The notes under the pieces: generated by a model
What the model saw: the letters and a program-made list of their open reading frames with translations, nothing else
The model's database searches: none
What the model was told of the DNA's origin: nothing
Made by a program: the position numbers and the translations under genes
DNA from: RYN-230 sp963829725
GTDB lineage: Bacteria > Actinomycetota > Actinomycetes > Streptosporangiales > Streptosporangiaceae
Direction of reading: 5' to 3'
Length of the DNA: 64,000 bases
Assembly: GCA_963829725.1 (NCBI GenBank)
Contig: CAWHJW010000021.1
Coordinates: forward strand, 124,001 to 188,000
Part shown: positions 53,344 through 61,363 of the stretch, piece by piece
How positions within the stretch are numbered: the stretch's first letter is position 1
How the letters are laid out: each line of letters begins with the position of its first letter

Positions 53344-54972
53344 GTGGAGCTGCTGCTGGAGGACGCGGTTATCATCACCATGGCCGGCGACCCCAGGCCG
53401 GCCCGGGCGATGCCAGCCCAGGCGATGCTGGTCCGCGATGACCGGATCGCCGCGGTCGGCCCCGCGGAACAGGTCCACGCGGCCGCCGCGCCGGGCGCGC
53501 GGGTGGTGCGACTGGACGGCGCGACCGTCATTCCCGGGCTGATCGACGCGCACTGCCACGTCTGCGACATCGGCTACCTCGCGTCAGGCGCCGACTGCAG
53601 CCAGCCGTCGGCCCCCGGCATCCCGGCCATCCAGGCGCGGCTGCGGGAGGCCGCCACCCGGACCCCGGCCGGATCGTGGGTCACCGGCAGCGGGTACGTG
53701 GAGTACAAGCTCCGCGAGGGCCGGCACCCCACTCGCGCCGACCTGGACGCCGCCGTGCCGGACCGCCCGGCGATCCTGTACCACACCTCGCTGCACGCCT
53801 GCGTGCTCAACACCGCCGCGCTCCGGGAGGCCGGCTTCGGCGACCGGCAGCCCGACCCCCCCGGCGGCCGCTTCGGGCGGGACCGCGAGGGCCGGCTCGA
53901 TGGCGTGGTCTACGAGGGCCCGGCATTCACCCTGCTGTGGAGCAACCTGCGGCGGGACATGGAGCGGATGAGTGACGTTGGGAGGGCTGGTCTCGTGACG
54001 GCGGCGGGTCAGCATTGCGCGGCGCTGGGCATAACCGCGGCGTGTGATGCGGACACCCGCCGCGACTCACTCACCGCCTACGCGGAGGCTGACGAGCGGG
54101 GCACCCTCGGCGTCCGGATCAGCGGCCTGGTCGTGCACGACGAGGTGGACTGGCTGCTGGCGTCCGGCCTGCGCGGGCGCCCCTCGGGCCGGCTGGCCGC
54201 CGCGGCCGTGAAGATCTGGGCTGACGGCGGGATGAGCAGCCGCACCGCAGCCATCCACGGCCGCTACCCCGTCCCGCCGTACGGCTCGGGGATCATGTAT
54301 TTCTCGCCGGGCGAGCTGGCCGCGATGGTCTCGGAGTTCGGCGGCCGCGGGCTGCAGGTGTGCATCCACGCCCAGGGCGACCGGGCGATCGAGGCCGTCC
54401 TCGACGCCTACGCCGCGGCGGCGCCCGGCCCGGCGCGCAACCCGTTCCGGCACCGCATCGAGCACGCCGGCGCGATGTACCCGCCGCTCGCGGCCCGGGC
54501 GGCGGAGCTGGGCATCGTGGTCGCGAGCCAGCCCGGGTTCCTGTCCGCCCTGGGTGACGGTTTCGCCGAGGCTCTGCCCGGCCGCGGCGACGAGCTGTAC
54601 GCGTTCGCGTCGTGGCGGCGGGCCGGGATCACCGTGGCCGGGTCCTCGGACGCGCCGGTGATCACGGCCAGCCCGCTGGCAGGGATCCGGGACGCCGTGC
54701 TGCGCCGGACCGGCAGCGGCCGCGTGCTCGGGCCGGGCGAGCGCCTGACCGCCCTGGAGGCGCTCGCTCTCTATACCCGGGGGGCCGCGTTCGCCATGCA
54801 CCGGGAGGAGGAGATCGGGTCGCTGGAACCGGGCAAGCTCGCCGATTTCGTGGTCCTGGACCGCAGCCCGCTGGATACCGACCCCGCGCGGATCGCGGAG
54901 ATCAGCGTGCTGGCGACGGTGGTGGACGGGCGGCCGGTGCACCAGTCAGCGAGCATCGTCCCGGGCGAGTAA
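53344..54972 (+). CDS. Amidohydrolase (YtcJ-like)
   Basis: 542 residues from GTG 53344 with GGATGGAGGG upstream. Metal ligands: H-x-H at 70/72 (IDAHCHV), Lys in AVKIWADGGMSSRT, His in VCIHAQGDRA, His in RIEHAGAM and the final Asp in GSSDAPV. The order and spacing are those of YtcJ-type amidohydrolases (N-substituted formamide deformylase group). The C-terminus (GSLEPGKLADFVVLDRSPL) completes the composite beta domain. Cytosolic; the substrate is not predictable. A stand-alone gene. Confidence 0.93.
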   Translation: MELLLEDAVIITMAGDPRPARAMPAQAMLVRDDRIAAVGPAEQVHAAAAPGARVVRLDGATVIPGLIDAHCHVCDIGYLASGADCSQPSAPGIPAIQARLREAATRTPAGSWVTGSGYVEYKLREGRHPTRADLDAAVPDRPAILYHTSLHACVLNTAALREAGFGDRQPDPPGGRFGRDREGRLDGVVYEGPAFTLLWSNLRRDMERMSDVGRAGLVTAAGQHCAALGITAACDADTRRDSLTAYAEADERGTLGVRISGLVVHDEVDWLLASGLRGRPSGRLAAAAVKIWADGGMSSRTAAIHGRYPVPPYGSGIMYFSPGELAAMVSEFGGRGLQVCIHAQGDRAIEAVLDAYAAAAPGPARNPFRHRIEHAGAMYPPLAARAAELGIVVASQPGFLSALGDGFAEALPGRGDELYAFASWRRAGITVAGSSDAPVITASPLAGIRDAVLRRTGSGRVLGPGERLTALEALALYTRGAAFAMHREEEIGSLEPGKLADFVVLDRSPLDTDPARIAEISVLATVVDGRPVHQSASIVPGE

Positions 54973-55286
54973 TGCCTCCGCGTGCGCAGCGAAGACCACC
55001 GGCCCAGAATGACATCCGCAGGCTAGTCCGCGCACGGGATCCCGGCTGCGCTTGCGTCCCCGGCGGCCCTGCTGACCATGGCGCACCGCGGCGTTGGCGC
55101 CTTCAGCAGGTGTCCGCCCGGCTCTCGGCGGGATTCCGCCAGCCGCCGCTGCCGCTGGAGCACATGGTGAGCGAGTCACCGTCACCCCCTGGACGTCCCG
55201 ATGCACCCGCGCGCTTCCGCCGTCTGGCGCCAGCGCGGCTATCTCCCATCAGGCGTGACCGCATGCGCAGCACGCTTGCCAGGTGG
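54973..55286. other. Intergenic between convergent genes, no gene seen
   Basis: Short Arg/Pro-rich frames only. It should hold terminators for the amidohydrolase and the STAND gene. Confidence 0.3.
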
Positions 55287-58200
55287 TCAGCCCTTTCGTG
55301 ATGCCGATTCCCGGAAGCGGCGGTAGGCAGCATTCCACCTGATTCTGCTGGCCACGAAGATGCCTCGGTATTCGTCGCGTGATGCGAATTGCCTCGCCGC
55401 CTCCCGGGCGGCAGCGATAGCCTCGTCATACCGGTGCTCCTGCAGAAGGCAGAACGCCAGGCCTGTTCTTGCCGGCGCCTCAGTTTCCTGGGCAGCCTGG
55501 TGGCAGAGATCAGCAGCCTGGGCAAGTGTGTGGATGGCCTCGGTCAAGCGCAGCGCCTCCAGCAGGCCCATGCCCAGGCTCGCGGTGGCGCGAGCCAGGA
55601 GGTATGCAGAACCGATGGCCTGGTAGATCTCAACGGACGCCCGGTGCGCCGTGATGGCCTCGTCATTCCGTTGCACCGCCTCGAGGCACAGGCCGAGTTC
55701 GGTCAAGGCCGACGCCTCGTCGCGCTTAACCTCAGTTTCCCGCGCGATAGCGACAGCCTGCTGACTGATTTCGATCGCCTCGGCATTGCGCTCCAGACCC
55801 AGGAGGGCAGAAGCAAGGCACGCCAGCGCCACGCCTTCCATGCGCCGATTCCGACTATCCCGGCACCTTTCGATTACCCTCTGGTAAAGCACGAGAGCCC
55901 CATCGAACCGTTTCAGTCGCGCTAGCCCCAGACCAAGTTCCACCAGAGTGACGCATGCATCCGGATAACCTCCGGTCGCCAGGAGGAGATCGTCCGGCTT
56001 GAAGCGCCCAGATTTCTTCAGGACTTTGCCGAGGTCATCCAGCGCAGATCTCTCACGGCGGTCTTCGCCCACTTCCCACAGAAGAGCGGCAGCCTGCAGG
56101 TATGCGGTCGCGGAAGGGACATACCGCCGGGCTTCACGCAAGATGCCGCCTAGGTCGTCGAACACTATTCCGGCGGAACGGTGATCGCCCGTCTCCTGGT
56201 AGATCGATGCCGAATCAGCAAGACAGCCCATAGCATCTTCGGATTTCTTCAGGCGCTTGAGCGTGAGCCCGATGCTGTGCAGGGCTGTCGCGTACATGTG
56301 CCTGTCGCCTGTTTCCCTGAAGATGCAAGCGGCTTCGCGGCCTGCAGCCAGTGCTGCCTCATCGTCGTGCATGGAGTAGCGGATCCGGTCAAGACTGAGC
56401 CGCGCGTGACCTTCCTTATGCCGGTCACCGGTCTTCTCACAGAGCGCGATGGCCCTCATGGCCGTTGCGAGTGCCTCGCCGTGCTGCTTTACCTCGCTAA
56501 GGGCCCCCGCCAGGTTGATGAGCGTGAGGGCCTCGAGAGCAAGGTTCCCGGATTCCTGAACGATAGCGGCTGCGTCCCCGAAGAGGACGACGGCTTCCTC
56601 GGGCTCGTTCAGGCCTATCAATGTGCTGGCCAGGTTATTGAGCGCAAACGCTGCCATGTCACCCGATCCACGCAGCTTCTCCGCGGCCCGGCGGCAGAGC
56701 GGAAGTGCTTCCGGGTAGCGTCGCAACTCGAACAGCACCAGGCCGTGATTGTTCAGGACGAGGCCTTCATCCGTCTGGCTATCCTCCGCATGGAGAATTT
56801 CCTCCGCCTGCTGGCAGGCGGCCAGCGCATCGTCGAATCTGCGCATCTCGGCCAAGACCGCCCCGAGAGCCGTGAGTGCCCGGCCCTCGCCGACGCGGTC
56901 ACCAGCGAGCCCGCAGAGGTGGCGGGCACGATGGCACGCCGCTGCGGCCTCATCGAACCGGCGCGCAATGCGCAACGCAGCATTAAGCGAGATGAGCAGC
57001 GTGATCTCGTCGGTGTGCTCGCCAAGATTGTGAGCGGCTTTCTGACCGGCCTCGGTTACGGCGAGCAAGTCGTTCGCATGGAATCTGGCGGACAAGAACG
57101 TCACGAGGCAGAGGGCCAGCCTGGACGCGAGTTGGTCCCGGCCGGCTGCGCTGGCGTGGGTGGTCGAGGCGACCAGGTTGAGGCGCTCAACTTCTAGCCA
57201 GGCGAGCGCATCCGCACGGCTGGGGAACCGTTCGAGCGCATGATCGCCCGCCTCCACCTGCAGGCGGTCATTGGCGGATTCCGCTTCTTCCAGGTAGTAG
57301 CCGGCCAACCGGTCGAACGCCGCGTCGCTGCCATCGGCATCGGCGGCCTCCTCGGCGCGCCGCTGTGCGTAGACGCGCATAAGGTCGTGCATCCGCCAGC
57401 GTCCCCGGATGGCCGCCCGCTCGATGATGTGGGCGGCGGCGAGACCGTCAAGGGCTTGGCGTGTCTCGGTCTCCGCCACGTCAGCCAGTACGGCTGCCGC
57501 CCGCGTCGCCAGATCAGATCCGGGATTGACCGTCAGCAGCCGGAAAAGCCGCGCTGATTGCGGGTCGAGCCGCCGGTAGGACAGTTCGAAGACGGAGATC
57601 ACGGACCGGTGCTGGTCATCCAGCCGGCCCAGCCGACTGCGCTCGTCCTCCAGTGCCGTGGCCAGCTCGGCGATCGGCCTCGCGGCATCGTGAGCGAGTA
57701 TCGCCGCCGATATCTGCAACGCCAGAGGCAGGTATCCGCACAGCTTCGCCAGGCTCAGCGCGGCCGGCTGCTGGGTCTTGACCCGCGTGTCCTGCCGGTC
57801 AGCCAGAAGCAGGGCTGCGTCCAGGAGCGCTACCGCATCTGACTCCGCGAGTACGGTCAGGTCGATCAGCCGGGCGCCAATCTGCGGCAGCGTATGACGC
57901 GACGTGACGAGCATCCGATGCCGCGTGTCTCCGGGCCTCAGCAGGCTGACCTGCTCGGCTGCCGACGCGTTGTCCGCCACGATGAGCACGGGCCCGCTGG
58001 CGGCGAGCTTCGAGCGATAGCATGCCGCTCGTTCCTCTGGACCGGACGGTATGTCCTCGGCACCGACGCCCAGAGCACGCAAGGCGGAGTCCAGAGCCTG
58101 CGCCCCCGTCATGGGCTGATCGTCGTAGCCATGCAGGCTGAGGAAGATGACGCCACCCGGGAACCAGCCGCGCGCCACCGCAGCGTGCCCGGCCTGGATA

Positions 58201-58523
58201 GCGAGTTCCGTCTTGCCGACACCCGCGACCCCGGCAATCGCAGCCACCGGCGCCGTGTCTGCTCCGGTGGCGGGCTCCAGCCCTGACAGCACAGCGGCAA
58301 GTTCCGCCGCACGCCCGGTGAAGCCAGGCGCAGCTGCCGGGAGCTGACCGGGAATCACTGACGGGAGTGGCAGTGAGCCAGGCATGGGGCCGCTGATGAT
58401 GACGCCACCCATGATTACTGACCCGTAAAAGGTCCCGCCGCTGATGACGTTCGTGGTGCCCTTGTCCCGCCCGAAGCGGCGCAGTCTGCCCACGGCAGGC
58501 TGGCCAGCAGGGTTGTCGGCCAT
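55287..58523 (-). CDS. STAND (NB-ARC) NTPase with TPR array and N-terminal amyloid-like motif
   Basis: 1078 residues. Residues 25-40 carry the Gly-rich motif NVISGGTFYGSVIMGG, like one in the upstream two-TM protein. The NB-ARC domain follows: Walker A GVAGVGKTEL (99-108), Walker B VLIVADNA (179-186), sensor LVTSRH (205-210) and the GYLPLAL motif near 275. A winged-helix part ends about 400 (MHDLMRVYAQRRAEEA). From about 480 to 1060 there is a long TPR array (ALTALGAVLAEMRRFDDALA; NNHGLVLFELRRYPEALPLC; ALAEALGLCLEAV-type units about 40 residues apart). This is the NLR layout: TPR sensing, nucleotide-gated oligomerisation, and N-terminal signalling. It starts 3 nt after the stop of its partner. 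Confidence 0.92.
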   Translation of the reverse strand: MADNPAGQPAVGRLRRFGRDKGTTNVISGGTFYGSVIMGGVIISGPMPGSLPLPSVIPGQLPAAAPGFTGRAAELAAVLSGLEPATGADTAPVAAIAGVAGVGKTELAIQAGHAAVARGWFPGGVIFLSLHGYDDQPMTGAQALDSALRALGVGAEDIPSGPEERAACYRSKLAASGPVLIVADNASAAEQVSLLRPGDTRHRMLVTSRHTLPQIGARLIDLTVLAESDAVALLDAALLLADRQDTRVKTQQPAALSLAKLCGYLPLALQISAAILAHDAARPIAELATALEDERSRLGRLDDQHRSVISVFELSYRRLDPQSARLFRLLTVNPGSDLATRAAAVLADVAETETRQALDGLAAAHIIERAAIRGRWRMHDLMRVYAQRRAEEAADADGSDAAFDRLAGYYLEEAESANDRLQVEAGDHALERFPSRADALAWLEVERLNLVASTTHASAAGRDQLASRLALCLVTFLSARFHANDLLAVTEAGQKAAHNLGEHTDEITLLISLNAALRIARRFDEAAAACHRARHLCGLAGDRVGEGRALTALGAVLAEMRRFDDALAACQQAEEILHAEDSQTDEGLVLNNHGLVLFELRRYPEALPLCRRAAEKLRGSGDMAAFALNNLASTLIGLNEPEEAVVLFGDAAAIVQESGNLALEALTLINLAGALSEVKQHGEALATAMRAIALCEKTGDRHKEGHARLSLDRIRYSMHDDEAALAAGREAACIFRETGDRHMYATALHSIGLTLKRLKKSEDAMGCLADSASIYQETGDHRSAGIVFDDLGGILREARRYVPSATAYLQAAALLWEVGEDRRERSALDDLGKVLKKSGRFKPDDLLLATGGYPDACVTLVELGLGLARLKRFDGALVLYQRVIERCRDSRNRRMEGVALACLASALLGLERNAEAIEISQQAVAIARETEVKRDEASALTELGLCLEAVQRNDEAITAHRASVEIYQAIGSAYLLARATASLGMGLLEALRLTEAIHTLAQAADLCHQAAQETEAPARTGLAFCLLQEHRYDEAIAAAREAARQFASRDEYRGIFVASRIRWNAAYRRFRESASRKG

Positions 58524-58526
58524 CGG

Positions 58527-58877
58527 TCACGTAGCCGGCGGGTGGTCACGGGCACCCGGCTCCTGTGCCTGCGGGGCACCCGGGTGACCTGAGCCCACCG
58601 AGCCGATCTGGCCAGCCATGTTAACTGACCCGTGGAACGTGCCACCGGTAATTACGTTGTCCACGGCACCGTCCGCAGAATCGGCGGTGCTCAACCGCCT
58701 GGCGGCGATGATCCCGTAGACCGCCAACGCCAGCCCAGCCAGGCTGATGAACGCGCCTGCCACCGTTGCCAGTTGACTGGCCTCGTTCAGCCCGACGATC
58801 GCCAGGTAGATTCCCATTCCAATGGCGGCAGCCACGGCGACGACACCAGCCACCCATTTCAGAATGCGCCCCGGCAT
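58527..58877 (-). CDS. Two-TM protein with C-terminal amyloid-like motif; candidate effector of the STAND protein
   Basis: 116 residues from ATG 58877 (GGAGGAGATG upstream). Two membrane helices: about 8-30 (WVAGVVAVAAAIGMGIYLAI) and 37-58 (LATVAGAFISLAGLALAVYG). After a basic RR, the tail carries NVITGGTFHGSVNMAGQIG (74-92), nearly the same as residues 25-40 of the adjacent STAND protein, then a Pro/Gly-rich end. In published BASS systems, an effector and an NLR share such a motif so that the NLR can template the effector. A short membrane protein here suggests a membrane-acting effector. The effector role is inference. Confidence 0.82.
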   Translation of the reverse strand: MPGRILKWVAGVVAVAAAIGMGIYLAIVGLNEASQLATVAGAFISLAGLALAVYGIIAARRLSTADSADGAVDNVITGGTFHGSVNMAGQIGSVGSGHPGAPQAQEPGARDHPPAT

Positions 58878-59301
58878 GCCGCCATCATCTCCTCCGCATC
58901 AAGATCCCAGAGGGTAACCAGGTGGGTCAAATAACGATTCGGCGCCGGACACCATCGGTCCGGCCCCGGGCATCCTGCGCCTCTGGCGACCGCCCAGGAG
59001 GAAAACCGGCGTAGGTCCCCATAATCCGGGCATTCGTATCATAATTCGGCCGCCACCCTGGAACGGCCGCACGAAGATCACTGCATGCAGGCGTGATCAC
59101 CAGGCCAGCCATCACGCAGATGACCAGCCCCGATATGCATTAACACCCAGGTCACGAAGAGTCGATGCGACAAATCATCATGACTCCAGCTGAAGAGCTA
59201 CCCAGATGGGCGCTGAATGCCTAACAATAGGCTCGGCATACTGTTCAGCCTTTTCCGGACAGTCGGGGCATAGCGGTACAACTCTGGGGCGGGGATTTCG
59301 G
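58878..59301. other. Divergent intergenic region
   Basis: No gene. It separates the leftward STAND pair from the rightward radical-SAM operon and holds both promoters. Less GC-rich around 59020-59260. No strong palindrome seen. Confidence 0.35.
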
Positions 59302-59955
59302 TTGGCGCAACTTCAGGACGCTCACCCAGCACCGGCGAACCTGCAGGTGGCCGAGACCTGCGTCGGCACGCGGGCGCTCGGTCCAGGCCTGCGGTCGGTC
59401 GCCTGGGTCCAGGGCTGCCCCTTCCACTGCCCGGGGTGCATCGCCCCGGAATGGATCCCGCGGCGGCCCGCCCGGGAGGTGCCGCCCGCCGGCCTCGCGG
59501 CGGAGCTGCTCGCCCACCCAGGCATCACCGGGTTCACCTTCTCCGGGGGTGAGCCGATGGCGCAGGCGGCGGGACTCGCTGAGGTAATCAGGATCGCCAG
59601 GCGGCACCGGGATCTGACACTGATCTGCTTCACCGGCTACCGCCTCACCGAGCTCAGGGACCGGCCGCCGGCACCTGGCGTCGCCGAGCTGCTCGCGCAG
59701 ACCGACGTGCTTGTCGACGGCCGATACGTCGCTGCGCGCAACGACGGCCGCGGCATGCGCGGCAGCGCCAACCAGGAGGTTCACCTGCTGACCGGCCGGC
59801 TCGCGCAGGCGGCAGCGGAGCTGGCGGGCGGCCCGCGGCGCACGGAGATCAGGCTCCGGGGCCGTTCGGCGCTGCTCGTAGGGGTGCCGACCCAGGAGGT
59901 ATCGGAGGCATTCGACCGCGTTCCGGCGCTGGCCGATGCGCGCCGCAAGAGTTGA
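59302..59955 (+). CDS. Radical SAM activase-like protein (NrdG-like, 4Fe-4S)
   Basis: About 217 residues if TTG 59302 is the start (GGGGCGGGG lies about 7 nt upstream); GTG 59347 is a second choice. The cluster motif is CPFHCPGC (C-x3-C-x2-C) after RSVAWVQG, and the activase-type GFTFSGGEPMAQAAGLAEVI, LICFTGYRLTEL and VDGRYV segments follow. These match the small NrdG-like radical-SAM activases of glycyl-radical enzymes. No nrdD or other glycyl-radical gene is next to it; the partners are a coiled-coil and a CbbX-type AAA+ protein instead. The C-terminal about 50 residues (RRTEIRLRGRSALLVGVPTQ) add a beta-rich unit. Confidence 0.88.
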   Translation: MAQLQDAHPAPANLQVAETCVGTRALGPGLRSVAWVQGCPFHCPGCIAPEWIPRRPAREVPPAGLAAELLAHPGITGFTFSGGEPMAQAAGLAEVIRIARRHRDLTLICFTGYRLTELRDRPPAPGVAELLAQTDVLVDGRYVAARNDGRGMRGSANQEVHLLTGRLAQAAAELAGGPRRTEIRLRGRSALLVGVPTQEVSEAFDRVPALADARRKS

Positions 59956-59992
59956 TCACGAAGTGAGCTGCTGGCAGAGGGGGCATGGTGCG

Positions 59993-61363
59993 GTGAGCGG
60001 AAAGAAACGGATCACGGTGGATGAGGACGCATGGCGGGAAACCATGCGCAAGGCGAACCGGCTGCGCGACGTGGAGCGGGAGCTGCCGGGGATGATCGCC
60101 GCGGTCAAGCAGGCGCAGGAGGAGCAGGCTGCGCGGGACCGTGCCGTGCTGCAAGCGCGGCAGGATCGGCTCACCAAGCAGCTCGCCGGCCTCAGCGAGC
60201 AGACGCGCCAGATCGAGGCTTCTACCACCAGGCGGATCAACGCGGCGACCACGACGATCATGAACGAGGCCAGGGCGGCCAACCGGCAGCTCAGAGCCGA
60301 AACCCGCCAGCTGCTCGACCAGCAGGAGCAGCGGTTCGACGCGGCGCTTAGCACCGAGCGCACGGAGCGGCAGCGCGAGGCCCGCGCCCTGCGCCAGGAG
60401 ATAGAGCGGGATCGCGCCGCCACGGCCCGCGTGCTCGACGCCGCGCGGGCCGCCGTGGCCGATGCGCGAGTGCTGCACGACGCGATCGACTCGAGCCTGC
60501 CACACGAGCGCTTCGCCCCCGGTACCCTCGCCCGGCATACCGACCGGCTCGCCATCGCCGAGGCCAGTGTCGGGGCAGGCACCGGCGAGACCGCGCTCGC
60601 CCAGGCGCAGGAGCTGTACCTCAGCCTCGGCGAGCTGCGGGCTGAGGTCGAGCTCAAGGACGCGGAATGGCGGGCCGCCCACCTCACCGCACTCGCCGCG
60701 GTCACGGCCCTCGCCGAGCAGATCAGCTACAACTCGATGATCACGGTGACCGACGAAGAGTCCGGCGCATCCGCCGAGCTCGATGTTGATCACTGGTCCG
60801 ACGGTGAGCTCTCTGCGATCAAGGCGGCGGCGGACGAGCTCGCGGCACGGGTCAACGCGGAGGCTGAGCCGCCGACCCTCGCCGAGCTCCGTGACATTTC
60901 CGAACAGTCGGTGGCGGCTCTCAACGAGCGGCTCTCTGTCGTGGTCGCCACGGCACGGACCAGGCAGTGGGCTTCACAGGTCCGCGTGAACATCGCCGAG
61001 ATGGTGGTCGATGTGCTGGAGCCGATCACCGGCTATACCTGGGACGGCGCCACCTTCGCGGGCGGCGACCAGCGGGACGCGTTCTACAGCAAGCTGAAGC
61101 ACCCGGACGAGAGCGAGATAGTCGTCGAGGTGGCGCCGGACGAGGACGGCAAGTCCTGCGTGCTCCGGGTCATGTCCTACGAGACTGGCAACCCGGACGA
61201 GTCCCAGCGGGTCGCCCGGGTGCACGCGATCGCCAACTCCATGCGCGAGCAGGGCCTGAGCGGGACGGCGGCCGCCGAGACCGACGAGCCGGACCCGGCC
61301 CTCAAAGACTTCACCCGGCTCCGGCAGCGGCAGGCAGCACGTACCGTCCCGGATCGGGCTTGA
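59993..61363 (+). CDS. Coiled-coil protein of the radical SAM / AAA+ operon
   Basis: 456 residues from GTG 59993 (GCAGAGGGGG upstream). Residues about 15-175 are a long, uninterrupted charged coiled coil (KQAQEEQAARDRAVLQARQD; REARALRQEIERDRAATARV). The next part (about 180-330) is helical (LAQAQELYLSLGELRAEVEL; IKAAADELAARVN), and the C-terminal part has a small folded domain (VVEVAPDEDGKSCVLRVMSY). No catalytic motif or membrane segment. Ends in a 4-nt overlap with the AAA+ gene. May be the structural element or substrate adaptor of the AAA+ machine. Confidence 0.85.
   Translation: MSGKKRITVDEDAWRETMRKANRLRDVERELPGMIAAVKQAQEEQAARDRAVLQARQDRLTKQLAGLSEQTRQIEASTTRRINAATTTIMNEARAANRQLRAETRQLLDQQEQRFDAALSTERTERQREARALRQEIERDRAATARVLDAARAAVADARVLHDAIDSSLPHERFAPGTLARHTDRLAIAEASVGAGTGETALAQAQELYLSLGELRAEVELKDAEWRAAHLTALAAVTALAEQISYNSMITVTDEESGASAELDVDHWSDGELSAIKAAADELAARVNAEAEPPTLAELRDISEQSVAALNERLSVVVATARTRQWASQVRVNIAEMVVDVLEPITGYTWDGATFAGGDQRDAFYSKLKHPDESEIVVEVAPDEDGKSCVLRVMSYETGNPDESQRVARVHAIANSMREQGLSGTAAAETDEPDPALKDFTRLRQRQAARTVPDRA

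Noticed and set aside
59302..59955. Second PFL-activating enzyme for the pflB at 31.5-33.8 kb
   Set aside because: It lacks the PflA C-terminal region and extra length, resembles the shorter NrdG type, and is 25 kb away in a different operon; pflA is already beside pflB.
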